Source of the DNA: CAVPJC01 sp963705155
GTDB lineage: Bacteria; Chloroflexota; Anaerolineae; Anaerolineales; UBA4823
Assembly: GCA_963705155.1 (NCBI GenBank)
Contig: CAVPJC010000013.1
Coordinates: 372,001-436,000 of the forward strand
Length of the DNA: 64,000 bases
Reading direction: 5' to 3'
Part shown: one piece after another, positions 18,643-28,446 of the stretch
Layout: the number at the start of each line of letters is the position of its first letter
Numbering within the stretch: position 1 is the first letter of the stretch
Made by a program: the position numbers and the translations under genes
Notes under the pieces: model-generated
Database searches by the model: none
The model's input: the letters and a program-made list of their open reading frames with translations, nothing else
Told to the model about the DNA's origin: nothing

Positions 18643-19696
18643 ATGAAGAAGGCTATCCAGCGATTATTGCAGCGGTTGAAGGACGAATTAACTCCCCTGA
18701 TAGATGGTAACCAGGCAGTTTTCGTATGGCAGGGCGGTGAGGCGCCTTTTTTGATCGGGGATTTTTGCAATTGGGAGAATGGCGAGCCATTCAAGATGGA
18801 AGAAGAAGAACCCGGTATATGGTTATACCGGATGGAACTGCCTTCAGATGCGTACATGGAATACGCGTATTGGGACGGAGAAGAACATCACCTGGATCCG
18901 TTTAATCCGAAGAAAGTTTCGAATGGAATGGGTAAGTTTAATCATTATTTCTATATGCCAGAAGGCAGGCCGACTGACCTGACCTACCGGCACGGGAATA
19001 TCCCTCACGGGGTGGTTACCAGCCACCGGCTGCCGACGGAACTGCTGCTGGCGGGTAAGGAGCGCCAGGTGTATTTTTATCAACCGCCCGTTCCGGATGC
19101 CGTGCCTTTAATCCTGGTTTGGGACGGAAAGGATTATCTGCAACGCGCCCGCCTGCCCATGATTGTTGATAACTTAATTGCTCGTGGACGAATCAATCCA
19201 ATAGCATTGGCGCTGGTGGAAAACGGGCAGGGCTCGCGCTCGGCGGAGTATGCGTGCAGCGAGGCCACCATCGGTTTTTTGTTGCAATGTTTATTTCCGC
19301 GGCTGCACGAGCATCTAAATCTTGTTGATCCTGACGAGCAGCCCGGGGCATGGGGTGTTATGGGTGCATCTTTGGGCGGGTTGATGGCGCTTTATACGGC
19401 CTTACGCATGCCAGAAGTATTTGGGCATGTTCTTAGCCAATCGGGCGCCTTCAACCGGTGGGGCTTTGATTCAATTGTCTATGATCTTATTGAACGACCG
19501 GCAGAAACTCAAGCCTCAAGTCTGGATGGACATCGGCATGTATGACATGCCGGGTTTGCTGGATGCCAATCGTAGGATGTTCCCGCATCTGAAAAACCAT
19601 GGTTATGAAGTTGAGTACCGCGAGTATAACGCCGGTCACAATTATCCCGCCTGGAGAAATGATGTATGGCGAGGATTTGAAACCCTGTATGGGTGA
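18643..19696 (+). CDS. CBM48-like plus alpha/beta-hydrolase esterase (frameshifted near C-terminus)
   Basis: The N-terminal 100 residues resemble the isoamylase/AMPK-type glycogen-binding fold (APFLIGDFCNWENGEPFKM, IWLYRMELPSDAYMEYAYW). The rest is an alpha/beta hydrolase of the enterochelin-esterase type with VPLILVWDGKDY and the nucleophile elbow GVMGASLGGLMALYTALRMP. The frame breaks near 19495-19505; the true C-terminus follows in another frame (WMDIGMYDMPGLLDANRRMF and AGHNYPAWRNDVW, which contains the catalytic His) and ends at 19696, giving about 350 residues. No signal peptide is seen. Its place behind three amylases suggests a role in glucan handling or removal of ester groups from sugars, but this is inference. 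Confidence 0.78.
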
Positions 19697-19740
19697 GCAA
19701 CAATTCAAACCAGCAGTCAGCAGCTAGAACCTGAGGCAGG

Positions 19741-20103
19741 ATGGAAACTACCTTATACCATTACCGCGGTGTTGTTACCTCTGTCCCCGATGGCGGTACT
19801 TGCACCGTCGACCTTGATCTTGGACTGAATATCTGGATTTGGGGTGAAAAGCTGAAACTTTACCGGATCAACACTCCTGAGGTGAAAGGCCCAGAGCGAG
19901 AATTGGGGATTCGATCGCGCGACTTTCTAAAGAGTATGGTTGAAGGTAAAAGAGTGTTTATTCAGACAATCAAGGACCGTTACGAGACTTATGGGCGTTA
20001 CCTGGCGGAATTGTGGTTGGAACAACCAGATGGCACCTGGTTGAATATTAATGATGTTATGATCGATCAGGGTTATGCCACCTACAAGAATTATGATGAA
20101 TAA
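19741..20103 (+). CDS. SNase-like (thermonuclease-fold) protein
   Basis: 120 residues matching the staphylococcal-nuclease fold: VTSVPDGGTCTVDLDLGLN (metal/substrate strand, usually DGDT), LYRINTPEVKGPERELG and KDRYETYGRYLAELWL with the conserved catalytic Arg and Glu positions partly retained. The usual DGDT is DGGT here, so one metal-ligand Asp may be missing and activity is uncertain. No signal peptide is seen. The last codons overlap the start of the following binding-protein gene (ATG at 20093 against stop at 20101-20103), suggesting coupled translation although the functions look unrelated. Confidence 0.75.
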   Translation: METTLYHYRGVVTSVPDGGTCTVDLDLGLNIWIWGEKLKLYRINTPEVKGPERELGIRSRDFLKSMVEGKRVFIQTIKDRYETYGRYLAELWLEQPDGTWLNINDVMIDQGYATYKNYDE

Positions 20104-21460
20104 GTTACGCCAGAGGTTTATAAAGTTTTTCTGTTGGCTGTTATGCCTGCTGATGGGCAGCATGGCTGTTTCGGGGTGCAACAACAACAGTAATCAAGCC
20201 GGGGGAAGTGTGCCAGATGTACAAACGCACACCCCAATTGCCACCCACGCTCCAACCACAACCCACACACCCACGCCTGTTGTGGTCAATGGCACGATAC
20301 GCATCTGGCATTCCTGGCAAGAGACACAAATGCCGGCGTTGCTGCGCAGTATTGCCGCATTTCAGGAGGATTATCCCAGCGTTTTGTTTGATGTTTTGTA
20401 TGTTCCTGAATTGGATTTGAAGGCCAGTTTTGAGCAGGCTGCTGCCGAAGGGCGCGGTCCAACGATATTGATTGCGCCGGGTGAGTGGGGTCCGGAATTT
20501 TTTGATGCCGGTTATGTGGCCGATTTAGGCGACATAGCCAATGCGAGCCTTTTAAACACGTTAAACAGCGCGGCAGTGGAAACCGCCCAATATCGAGGCG
20601 CTTTGCTGGGAGTGCCCGTTGATATCCGGGGTGTTGTTCTCTATCGCAACCAGTCTCTGGTGCCGCGAGCGCCGGCGACATTTGATGAGCTGGTGAGTTT
20701 ATCGAAAGCTGCCACTCGAGGATCAATCTTCGGAGCGGTTCTGGATCGCAGTTTTTTCTTTTCTGGCGGAAATCTTTTTGGTTTGGGCGGGGAGTTGATG
20801 AATGTGGATGGAAGCCCGGCCTTCAATAATCCTGTGGGATTGGAATGGGTAAACTTGCTGCGAGATTTTGAACAGGCGGGACCGACAGATTTCCTGGGAG
20901 ATAATGATCTGAACCTTTTCAAAGAAGGACGGGTGGGGTTTATCATCGAGGGCACCTGGAAACGCGTTGAACTTGCTGAAGCGATTGGTGCATCGAATTT
21001 GGTTATTGATCCCTGGCCGGTGTCTGGAAGTGGTTCTATGGCCGGGTTCGTGCAAACAGAGAACATTTATTTGAGCCCGGATGCACTGGATGATGAACTG
21101 CAGATTTCCTGGAAATTTGTTGAATATCTGCTGTCTGCGCCAGCCCAATCGGCGGTAGCAAATGCCGGTATGATCCCTGCCATCAGCGGATCCCCGGTCA
21201 ATCTGGCTGCGAATGAATTGAAAATCCAGGATTTGTTGACCTCCCAGGCGATGTTAGCTCTGGTGGATGGAGTTGCTTACCCGCTTACTCCAGAGATGCC
21301 GGTATACGCTCAGCAGATGGATGTAACCCTGCAACAGGTCTTTGAAGGTCAGTTCTCTCCGGCGGCAGCCCTGCAGGAGGCTGTAGAAGCAGTTACGAGT
21401 GCTCTGGCTTCCTCGCAGACTACGCCGGTACCTGCTGTGGATGGCACACCTGTTCCCTGA
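20093..21460 (+). CDS. Orphan sugar ABC transporter substrate-binding lipoprotein
   Basis: About 455 residues. The signal peptide has two lysines/arginines, a hydrophobic core FFCWLLCLLMGSMAV and the lipobox AVSGC. A short Thr/His/Pro linker is followed by a solute-binding protein of the MalE-like group, with TIRIWHSWQETQMPALLRSI, VPVDIRGVVLYRN, GRVGFIIEGTWKRVELAE and PQ-like C-terminal helices ending VTSALASS. Unlike malE it has no permease genes beside it. Two adjacent ATGs (20093, 20096) lack a strong ribosome binding site, which fits coupling to the preceding nuclease gene. A sugar ligand is likely from the family; identity unknown. Confidence 0.82.
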   Translation: MMNKLRQRFIKFFCWLLCLLMGSMAVSGCNNNSNQAGGSVPDVQTHTPIATHAPTTTHTPTPVVVNGTIRIWHSWQETQMPALLRSIAAFQEDYPSVLFDVLYVPELDLKASFEQAAAEGRGPTILIAPGEWGPEFFDAGYVADLGDIANASLLNTLNSAAVETAQYRGALLGVPVDIRGVVLYRNQSLVPRAPATFDELVSLSKAATRGSIFGAVLDRSFFFSGGNLFGLGGELMNVDGSPAFNNPVGLEWVNLLRDFEQAGPTDFLGDNDLNLFKEGRVGFIIEGTWKRVELAEAIGASNLVIDPWPVSGSGSMAGFVQTENIYLSPDALDDELQISWKFVEYLLSAPAQSAVANAGMIPAISGSPVNLAANELKIQDLLTSQAMLALVDGVAYPLTPEMPVYAQQMDVTLQQVFEGQFSPAAALQEAVEAVTSALASSQTTPVPAVDGTPVP

Positions 21461-21588
21461 GCAGAAATATGTCAAAATGCGCCATAAACTCATGACAGTT
21501 AGCACTACCAGCCGGCCCCGAAGAATAAGATAATATATATTGGATTTGTGTCCAAATCTCTTATCACCTGTATCTTAAGGAGGTAAAA

Positions 21589-21840
21589 ATGCCCGTTAAG
21601 GGATGGATTGAAGTCAGTGCGATTTACTGTAAAGGTTGTGAATTGTGCATCCATGCCTGTCCGCAGGAAGTGTTAGCACTGGACATGGAGCACCTTACTC
21701 CAAAAGGTTATCATCCGGTGAATCTGATTGCTGAAGGCTGTACGGGTTGTGCGATCTGTGCATTGGTATGCCCTGAAGCGGCGCTTACCGTTTACCGGGA
21801 AACTCCTGTGCGGGCACTCGCGCCAGCTGTACCGGTGTAG
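21589..21840 (+). CDS. korD: 2-oxoacid:ferredoxin oxidoreductase delta subunit (2x[4Fe-4S] ferredoxin)
   Basis: 83-residue bacterial-type ferredoxin with two CxxCxxCxxxCP motifs: CKGCELCIHACPQE and CTGCAICALVCPEAA. It provides the electron-transfer subunit of the following four-gene oxidoreductase. A strong Shine-Dalgarno (AAGGAGGT) lies five bases before the ATG. An inverted repeat TTGGA(6)TCCAA at 21540-21555 lies about 35 bases upstream and could be regulatory. The reading frame is intact, unlike the rest of the operon, and the alpha-subunit gene begins 11 bases after its stop. Confidence 0.9.
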   Translation: MPVKGWIEVSAIYCKGCELCIHACPQEVLALDMEHLTPKGYHPVNLIAEGCTGCAICALVCPEAALTVYRETPVRALAPAVPV

Positions 21841-21850
21841 GAGGCGCAAC

Positions 21851-22996
21851 ATGCCGAGAGAATTACTCAAGGGCAATAACGCCATGGCTGAAGCCGCCGT
21901 GCGCGCTGGCGTACAGGCCTATTTTGGGTATCCCGATAACTCCGCAAACGGAGCTCCTGGAGTATATGTCCAAGCGGATGCCGGAGCTTGGCCGCACCTT
22001 TTTACAGGCTGAGAGCGAGGTAGCCGCCATTAACATGGTATATGGGGCGGCATGCACCGGGGCGAGGGTGATGAGTTCATCCTCCAGCCCCGGTGTTAGT
22101 TTGATGATGGAAGGCCTATCCTATATCGCCGGTACGGAAGTGCCGGTGGTGTTGATCGATGTGGTGCGCGGCGGACCGGGGCTGGGAAATATTGCCCCTT
22201 CGCAGGGCGATTACAACCAGATCGTTCATGGCGGTGGTCATGGAGATTATCATCCCATCGTTCTGGCGCCTTCCAGTGTTCAGGAAGCGATCGATCTTAC
22301 CGTGCTGGCTTTCGACCTGGCGGATAAATACCGCTGCTATCGCAATGGTGATGGCAGATGGCAATGTCGGGTCAGATGATGGAACCGGCTGAGTTGCCGC
22401 CAATGAGCCCGATGAGGACGCGAATATCCGGATTGGTCGGTGCGCGGCGCAGTCGAACCGTGAGCGCCGGATACTCAGCTCGATTTATATCGATCCCAAG
22501 GATGAAGAAGTAACCAATTTCCGAATGATTCGAACGTTGGGAGCAGGTCTGAAGCCAATGAAGTACGTTATAAAGAGTATTATCTGGATGATGCTGAAAT
22601 CGTTGTAGTGGGTTTTGGCACTGCCGGACGGGTGGCGCTTTCGGCGGTGCGGGCTGCCCGGGCGGAGGGCATTCGGGTGGGACTGTTTCGTCCGATCTCC
22701 CTGAGCCCATTTCCGTACCAAGCACTCGAGAGAAGCTGGCAGAACGCGCCAAAGCGATTCTGGTGACCGAGATGAATTCTGGGCAAATGTTGGAAGATGT
22801 CCTGCGGGCTGCCCAAGGCCGGGCTGCCGATCGAATTTTACGGACGAATGGGCGGCATGGTGCCATTTCCCGGATGAAATCCTGGGGGAGATTCGGCGCA
22901 TCGCCCGTGAGCCAGTTGCCCTTGGTGGTGATCCACGCCGGAGGTGGCTGGATCGATTTGCACAGCGTTATCAATGTCGCCAGGGTTCAAAATTGA
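21851..22996 (+). pseudogene. vorB: 2-oxoacid:ferredoxin oxidoreductase alpha subunit VorB (at least five frame breaks)
   Basis: Alpha subunit of a VorB/KorA-type enzyme that oxidises branched-chain or other 2-oxoacids to acyl-CoA with ferredoxin as acceptor. The pieces read in order as a typical VorB: KGNNAMAEAAVRAGVQAYFG, YPI-TPQTELLEYMSKRMPELG, ESEVAAINMVYGAACTGARV, RGGPGLGNIAPSQGDYNQ, GQMMEPAELPPMSP, SIYIDPKDEEVTNF, DDAEIVVVGFGTAGR and TEMNSGQMLEDV. They lie in different frames, with breaks near 21950, 22340, 22480-22560, 22735 and 22840-22900. No catalytic motif is lost. The many single-base changes look like sequence error, but as written the gene cannot give one protein. It ends close to the beta gene at 23007. 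Confidence 0.78.
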
Positions 22997-23006
22997 GGAG
23001 CGCAGG

Positions 23007-23814
23007 ATGGATAATGACAGCAACATGCTCAACTGGTTTATGAGCGGCCTGAAACGTCTGGCAAATGTCCCGACCCACTATTGTCCGGGTTGTACCCACG
23101 GCGTAGCCCACCGGTTGATCGCCGAAGTGCTGGATGAAATGGGTGTGCGCGAACGAACGATAGGTGTTGCGCCGGTTGGCTGTTCGGTGTTTGCTTATAA
23201 CTATTTTGATATGCGACTTTGTCGAGGCGGCGCACGGACGCGCTCCGGCAATGGCTACCGGTATAAAGCGCGTGCTGCCGGACCGCGTTGTGTTCACCTA
23301 TCAGGGCGATGGCGACCTGGCCTCAATCGGTATGGGCGAAATCATGCATGCGGCTGTACGCGGCGAGAATATCACCGTAATCTTCATCAATAATGCAATT
23401 TATGGCATGACCGGAGGCCAGATGGCTCCCACAACCCTACCCGGGCAGAAGACCACCTCTTCCCCGCTGGGCGAGGATGTGGAGCAGATGGGTTTCCCGT
23501 TGCATATGGCGGAGATCCTCTCCACCATGGATGGCGCGGGGTATGTCGTCCGGCGCAGCCTGCACGATCCCAAGAATATCCGCATGGCTAAGAAAGCCAT
23601 CCGCATGGCATTTGAGGCGCAATTGCGCGGGCTGGGATTTTCGATGGTTGAGCTGCTTTCCACTTGCCCTACGAACTGGGGGATTTCGCCGGTCGATGCA
23701 CTGCGTTGGGTGGAAGAGCATATGCTCCCGGTCTACCCTGTGGGAGATTATCAAGATTTCGCCGGCCCTGGCGGAGCTCAAGCTCTAAGGACGAGGAGAT
23801 TGCATGCAGACTGA
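23007..23814 (+). CDS. korB: 2-oxoacid:ferredoxin oxidoreductase beta subunit (frameshifted)
   Basis: TPP-binding beta subunit of the operon's oxidoreductase. It shows YCPGCTHGVAHRLIAEVLDE (iron-sulphur and TPP contacts), APVGCSVFAYNYFDM, then, after a break near 23210-23215, FVEAAHGRAPAMATGIKRV, QGDGDLASIGMGEIMHA (the GDG...N TPP/Mg motif with FINNAIYGMTGGQ) and a helical tail. The C-terminus is ambiguous: in the main frame it runs to 23814 and overlaps korC, while in a neighbouring frame it stops at 23788-23791 after PALAELKL, the more natural end. The Shine-Dalgarno GAGGAG lies before ATG 23007. Confidence 0.85.
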
Positions 23815-24368
23815 AATCATCATTGCCGGATTTGGCGGGCAGGGGGTGTTGTTTGCCGGGCAGGTACTGGCCTATGCCGCCATGGATAATGGTCATGAGG
23901 TAACCTGGATCCCTTCTTACGGGCCGGAGATGCGGGGAGGCACAGCCAACTGCACGGTGGTCATTGCCGATGAGGAAATCGGTTCGCCTCTGGTACGGAA
24001 CCCGCAGGCAGCAGTAGTGTTGAACCTTCCTTCCCTGGAAAGATATGAACCGGTAGTTACTCCAGGTGGCGTTTTGGTAGCGAACTCTTCGCTGATAAAT
24101 CGTGGACCCCAGCGTCAGGATATCAAAAACGTGTTCCTGCCAGCAAATGAAATCGCTGAGTCGCTCGGGCGATAAACGCCTTATGAACATGGTGGCATTG
24201 GGAGCAATGTTGGCTCTGCTGCCGGTGCTGCCAGTGGCCGCGATCGAGAAAGCGCTGGAAGATCATCTGCCAGCTCGCCATAAGAAATTGCTGCCGGTGA
24301 ACTTTACGGCGCTGCGACAGGGAGCAGATTTTGCCAGCAAGATATTCCAGCTCCAACGCATTGAATAA
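23804..24368 (+). CDS. korC: 2-oxoacid:ferredoxin oxidoreductase gamma subunit (frameshifted)
   Basis: Gamma subunit, about 187 residues. It starts with the family signature IIIAGFGGQGVLFAGQVLAY, continues with WIPSYGPEMRGGTANCTVV and SSLINR, and breaks near 24160-24168 (AESLGR followed by a stop). The adjacent frame restores the expected sequence GDKRLMNMVALGAMLALLP and runs to 24368. The operon korD-vorB-korB-korC is complete, and a strong terminator follows directly. The enzyme probably couples amino-acid-derived oxoacid oxidation to ferredoxin reduction in an anaerobic cell. Confidence 0.85.
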
Positions 24369-24389
24369 TTGAGTTATCTGCACACGCCT

Positions 24390-24430
24390 GAGCCTTTTCT
24401 GACCATCTGGTTGGGAAAGGCTCTTTTTTT
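24390..24430 (+). terminator. Rho-independent terminator of the kor/vor operon
   Basis: GAGCCTTT at 24390-24397 pairs with AAAGGCTC at 24416-24423, followed by seven T residues (24424-24430). The stem lies 22 bases after the korC stop. The next 175 bases up to the lipoprotein gene show no other feature I can name. Confidence 0.88.
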
Positions 24431-24606
24431 GCTACATGTAAAGTCGAGAAAATTTTCGGCATGCTGAGCAATCCCTGTGTTGAGAATTTGCGTTTGGCAG
24501 TACTGAATCCTATTGGATTGTTGGATTTGAAGTGGAAAGGGGTTACAGAAAACCATAATTGGATGTAAAATTCCTGCTTGTGCCTTCAAGGTGCAGCAGG
24601 AGATCA

Positions 24607-25326
24607 ATGCTGATGTCAAAAATATTCGCTCGAATAGAATCGCTTTTGTTGATTATGGTGATTGCCGCGATCATCGCCGGTTGCGCTTCGCCAACACCCC
24701 TGGCAACTACTTTGCCTGCTACGGCAACATTACCACCACCCACACAAACGCCGGAGCCTACTCAAACACTCACGCCGACTGCAACCGTCACCTTAACACC
24801 CCTACTGCCAACCCCAACTTTGGAGCCAAGCCCGACATCTACGATGCTCCCCACAGCGACGCCAACCCTGACGCCCACGGTAACCCTGGCTCCCGCACAG
24901 GCAGGATCTGGCTTACCGGCAGCCTCTGGCGATGTGATGATGATTTATTTTATCAGATTGAATACCGGCGGCACCGTTGGCTGTGGAGACAGCGCGGTGG
25001 CGATGGGTTCTGGTGTTCCCCAGACAGGTGATATTTCTAAAGATGTGGAAGCTGCTCTAGAAGTATTGTTCTCATATCGGGATGAATATTATGGGGAATT
25101 GTATAACCCCCTGTTCCGGTCAAATATTCGCGTTGAGAGCGTTTCATTTAGAGAGGGATTGATAACCGTGAATTTGCGAGGTACCTACAAACAATCGGGT
25201 GACCGGTGTGATAACACCCGCGTGAAAGCCCAGGTGTGGTCCACCATTCGCCAAAACCGAGCTATCAAGGCTACCAATATCTATCTGAACAACATCCCCT
25301 TTGGCGACCGGGTTTCGAACGATTAA
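24607..25326 (+). CDS. GerMN-like domain lipoprotein 1
   Basis: About 239 residues. A signal peptide with the lipobox IIAGC is followed by a Thr/Pro-rich linker of about 75 residues and a C-terminal domain resembling GerMN (sporulation and spore-germination GerM repeat) modules: MMIYFIRLNTGG, then AALEVLF, a strand pair SFREGLITVNLRGTY and a final helix QVWSTIRQ. In non-sporulating Chloroflexota such proteins are surface lipoproteins of unknown role. ATG 24607 is preceded by GGAG at four bases; ATG 24613 is an alternative with better spacing. It is followed with a one-base overlap by a clear paralogue. Confidence 0.72.
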   Translation: MLMSKIFARIESLLLIMVIAAIIAGCASPTPLATTLPATATLPPPTQTPEPTQTLTPTATVTLTPLLPTPTLEPSPTSTMLPTATPTLTPTVTLAPAQAGSGLPAASGDVMMIYFIRLNTGGTVGCGDSAVAMGSGVPQTGDISKDVEAALEVLFSYRDEYYGELYNPLFRSNIRVESVSFREGLITVNLRGTYKQSGDRCDNTRVKAQVWSTIRQNRAIKATNIYLNNIPFGDRVSND

Positions 25327-26008
25327 TGAGCAGAGTCACCTGTTTATTCCTGACCTTTTCTCTCGGGGTGGTTTAACCCTGAGTGGGTGTATGAAAGCTG
25401 TGCCAGTACAACCAACGGCTACTGTTCTGCCTGCGACCCAGACCCCGGTTACGCCCACCCTTACAACGGCGCCACCCAGTGCTACGGCAACATCTTTGCC
25501 GCCTACTGCGACACCCAGCATGACGAATACACTGCTGCCCAGTGAAACCCCCACACCTACTGAGACACCCACGGCGACCCTTCCACCCCCAACCCCTTCC
25601 GGCGAGGATGCCATTTATATTTATGCCATCCAAAAAGATACCGGAGGTCCGGTGGCTTGCGGCGACAGCCTGGTAAAACTTAGTACAGGCGTGGCTCGAT
25701 CAGGAAATATTGAAGCTGACGTTGCCACGGCTCTTAAGCGGCTGTTTGTGAAGGTAGAAAATTTTGGAGCACTTTACAACCCAGCATACCGGTCGAATAT
25801 CGATGTGACCAGGGTGGAATTCAAGGCATACTCAGGGTTGGTCAATGTTGATCTTAAGGGTACATATGTTCGTTCCGATGATCGCTGTGATGACGGCCGC
25901 GTGCGGGCGCAGGTCTGGACGACGATACGGCAATTTCCGGGTGTCAAGACCGTCTATATTCTATTGAACGGGAATTTATTGGGTGATATCCTGGCGACAG
26001 GCAAGTGA
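25326..26008 (+). CDS. GerMN-like domain lipoprotein 2 (frameshifted signal peptide)
   Basis: Paralogue of the preceding gene: the same order of lipobox, Thr/Pro linker and GerMN-like domain (AIYIYAIQKDTGGPVACGDS, VNVDLKGTYVRSDDRCDDGR, QVWTTIRQ). The usable start is ATG 25326, overlapping the upstream TAA as TAATG; it encodes MSRVTCLFLTFSLGVV. A one-base loss in the TTT at about 25371-25373 then shifts the frame; restoring one T gives LTLSGC, a proper lipobox. A start at 25301 inside the upstream gene would give no signal peptide. Tandem duplication is evident from the matched cysteines in both domains (VGCGD/VACGD and DRCDN/DRCDD). Confidence 0.7.
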
Positions 26009-26841
26009 TCAAACCTGAGTGCCGCGCTCGTCCATGGGCTGCACCGGGTAGCGCTTAGCGATAAACTCATCTACTGAAAGCGGTGTCCCTGGCAAACCGA
26101 GACGCTCAGCCAGGCGCACCATCTGCGGAGGCTGAACGCCTGCCTGGGAGAGCGCCTCGGGTCTGAACTCGAAGCCCAGCGCGTCGATCCGTCGATCAGG
26201 ATCCTTCCGCCTGCCATAACCAGGGTCCGATCAAAATGTTCTGCACAAAAATCGATGTCGTGAGTTACCGCGATGACAGTTTTACCCTGGTTGTGCAGGG
26301 TATCCACAATATCGCCCATCCGTTTTATCCCCAGGAAATCCTGACCGGTTGTTGGTTCATCCAGGATGACGATGGGTGTATCCATAGCGAGTACACAGGC
26401 AAGGGCCAGGCGTTTTCGATCGGCCATAGATAAATCGTAAGGGTGGAGAGTGTTCGATTGCTGCAGGCCAACCATTTCCAAAGCCCCCTGGACAGCCTGC
26501 CCTACTTTTTCTGTGGACCAGCCCAGATTACCTGGGCCAAAACCTACTTCAGCAGACACGGTTGTTTGAAATAACTGATCATCAGGGTTCTGAAAAACAT
26601 ATCCAACCCGGGCGGCTTGCTGAGCAATTGTAAATTTGCGTGTATCCCATCCACCCACGCTCACAGAACCCGAGGTAGGCCTTAATAAACCGTTTAGATG
26701 TTTCACCAGGCTGGTTTTTCCGGCCCCATTCTGTCCGATAATGGCCACACATTCGCCGGGGATGGTACTGAGCGAGATATCCTGTAAGGCTGTTACACCA
26801 GATGGATAGATGTAGGTCAGTGATGAAATAACGATTTCCAC
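26009..26841 (-). CDS. ecfA: ECF transporter ATPase, first copy (frameshifted C-terminus)
   Basis: Energy-coupling ATPase of an ECF-type vitamin/metal importer. It has Walker A GQNGAGKTSL, Q-loop YVFQNPDDQLFQTTVSAEVG, Walker B VILDEPTTG and the switch His in VTHDIDF. The signature loop is LSMADRKRLALA, where LSGGQ would be usual. GTG 26841 is used as start. The frame breaks near 26175-26195; the other frame supplies a normal tail (PEALSQAGVQPPQMVRLAE, then LSVDEFIAKRYPVQP) ending at 26009-26011, immediately beside the converging GerMN-like gene. It starts six bases after the end of the second ATPase gene and would form a heterodimer with it. Confidence 0.85.
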
Positions 26842-26847
26842 TTGATC

Positions 26848-27685
26848 TCATCCGAATGATTGCGCGGCTTCGTCCAGGGTGACTGGTAATGGTCTGTCTT
26901 CAGACCAATTCCCGAGTGTGCGGGCGCGGGAGGGCTGCCTGTGTGTAGCGGGTACCGCCTATCCCGTGAGTGGTGATGGGGTCGGCGGTGAGTATTTCCC
27001 TCGGGGCGCCATCAGCGATGACCTTCCCGGCTGCCAGAACAATTGCCCGGTCGGCAAATTCAGCGATCCACTCCAACTTGTGTTCGATTAAGACGACCGT
27101 CGTGCCGTGTTGCGATGCCAGCGAACGGATGGCGGTGAACACTTCCAGGCTTCCAGCAGGATCGAGTTGTGAAGTCGGTTCATCTAAAACCAACACCCGG
27201 GGCTGCATGACCAGGACGGATGCAATCGCCACACGCTGCATCTGCCCGCCAGATAACGTCATTGGAGAGCGGTCTTTGAGATCCTGGATGCCCACGATTT
27301 CCATAGCAGAGTGGATACGGTGCAGCATTTCGTGCCTTGCGACGCCCAAATTTTCCAATCCAAAGGCAATTTCGCCTTCTACCGTGTACCGGGCGCCCGA
27401 TATTTGGTTGAAGGGGTTTTGAAATACCAATCCAGCCATTTGCACCAATTCGTAGAGGGGTGTATGGGTTGTTTCGCGGCCGGCAATCGTAATCCTGCCT
27501 TGAAGCAGTCCGTGGTAAAAATGGGGGACGAAACCGGTGATGGTGTAAGCTAACGTGGATTTACCGGCGGTATTTGCACCCAGGAGAGCACAGAATTGAC
27601 CTTCTGGAATAACAAGGGAAACATGATCCAGAGCATTCGATGCTGAACGGGGGTATTGATAGGTGACATCCTCAAGCTGTATCAT
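26848..27685 (-). CDS. ecfA: ECF transporter ATPase, second copy (frameshifted C-terminus)
   Basis: Second ABC ATPase of the ECF transporter, about 278 residues if repaired. It has Walker A LLGANTAGKSTLAYTI (Asn-Thr instead of the usual Gly-Ser), QNPFNQISGARYTVEGEIA, signature MTLSGGQMQRVAIAS, Walker B VLVLDEPTSQLD and switch IEHKLEW. A break near 26905-26915 (run of G/A) turns the tail into PRPHTRELV and a stop; the neighbouring frame gives EDRPLPVTLDEAAQSFG and ends at 26848-26850. The two ATPases flank the T-component gene in the order S, T, A2, A1 on the minus strand. Confidence 0.85.
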
Positions 27686-27699
27686 GGCGTGTCACCAGG

Positions 27700-28446
27700 T
27701 CAGAGCAGGATGCGCAGCAAAAGCAAGATGATAATTATCGAGAGAAGCGATACCCGGAAGGGAAATTCCCAGCCAGCTTCGCGAATTTCAACCAGACTGG
27801 TTTTTGGAACGGGAGCCGAAAAAGCACGGGCTTCAACCGCCAGGGCGCGTTTTCGGCATCGACAAGACTGCTGAGAACCAGCGGTATAACCATGGGTAAG
27901 ACAGCACGAATGCGTTTTAGGATCTGGCCGTTAATTTCCAACCCACGCGCTTGTTGGGCTTCCAAAATGGATGCGGCACGAGCCTGGAAGCGGGGGGCTA
28001 TCTGGAGAGTGGCTACGACAATATAAGCAGGACTTGGCGGGGACACCCTTTTGTACCAGAGCCGTCATCAGGAGATCCGGGCGGGTGGTGAGCGAAAGCC
28101 AGAGAAAACCACTCAGAATGACCAAAATCCGAGCGGTGCTGTCTGCGGCGAAGCGGATGCCCTCAATTTTTAGCGCCAGAGGGCCAAGCTGGATAAACGG
28201 TGTTCCGCCAGGCCACAAAATCCTTGGATTAGGAACATGGAAATTGCGAAAGGAAGGGCGATTTTTATTACCTGTCTCACCAGAGAGCGGAAAACTCCGG
28301 CCAGATAAGCAAGTGGCAGTATGATAGCAAGGAGGATATTTAACAGCAGTACTACCCCTGGGATGACCAGGCCGGCAGCCAGAAAAAACCGGCCAAGCTG
28401 AGACGTGTGACCGGATGGAGATCTTGAAAAAGCCGACTAAAGTTTA
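27700..28446 (-). pseudogene. ecfT: ECF transporter T component (several frame breaks)
   Basis: Transmembrane coupling subunit, reconstructed from three frames. Segments in order: FQDLHPVTRLSLAGFF, VIPGVVLLLNILLAIILPLA, VIKIALPFAISMFLIQGF, PGGTPFIQLGPLALKIEGI, ILVILSGFLWLSLTTRP, LVQKGVPAK, then AYIVVATLQIAPRFQARAAS and EAQQARGLE, which is the coupling-helix ARG motif of EcfT. It ends with LLSIIIILLLLRILL at 27700. Breaks are near 28385, 28205, 28040 and 27825. No motif is missing, so a working gene is inferred. The exact start is uncertain (about 28440-28456), overlapping the end of the S-component gene. Confidence 0.75.

Noticed and set aside
21851..24368. Programmed frameshifting in the vor/kor genes
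   Set aside because: Breaks are many, lie at unrelated sites and lack shared slippery sequences; sequence error explains them better.
24591..25031. Plus-strand ORF rich in Asn/Thr/His overlapping the first GerMN lipoprotein
   Set aside because: Shadow frame of the repetitive linker with no ribosome binding site; the lipoprotein frame has a lipobox and paralogue.
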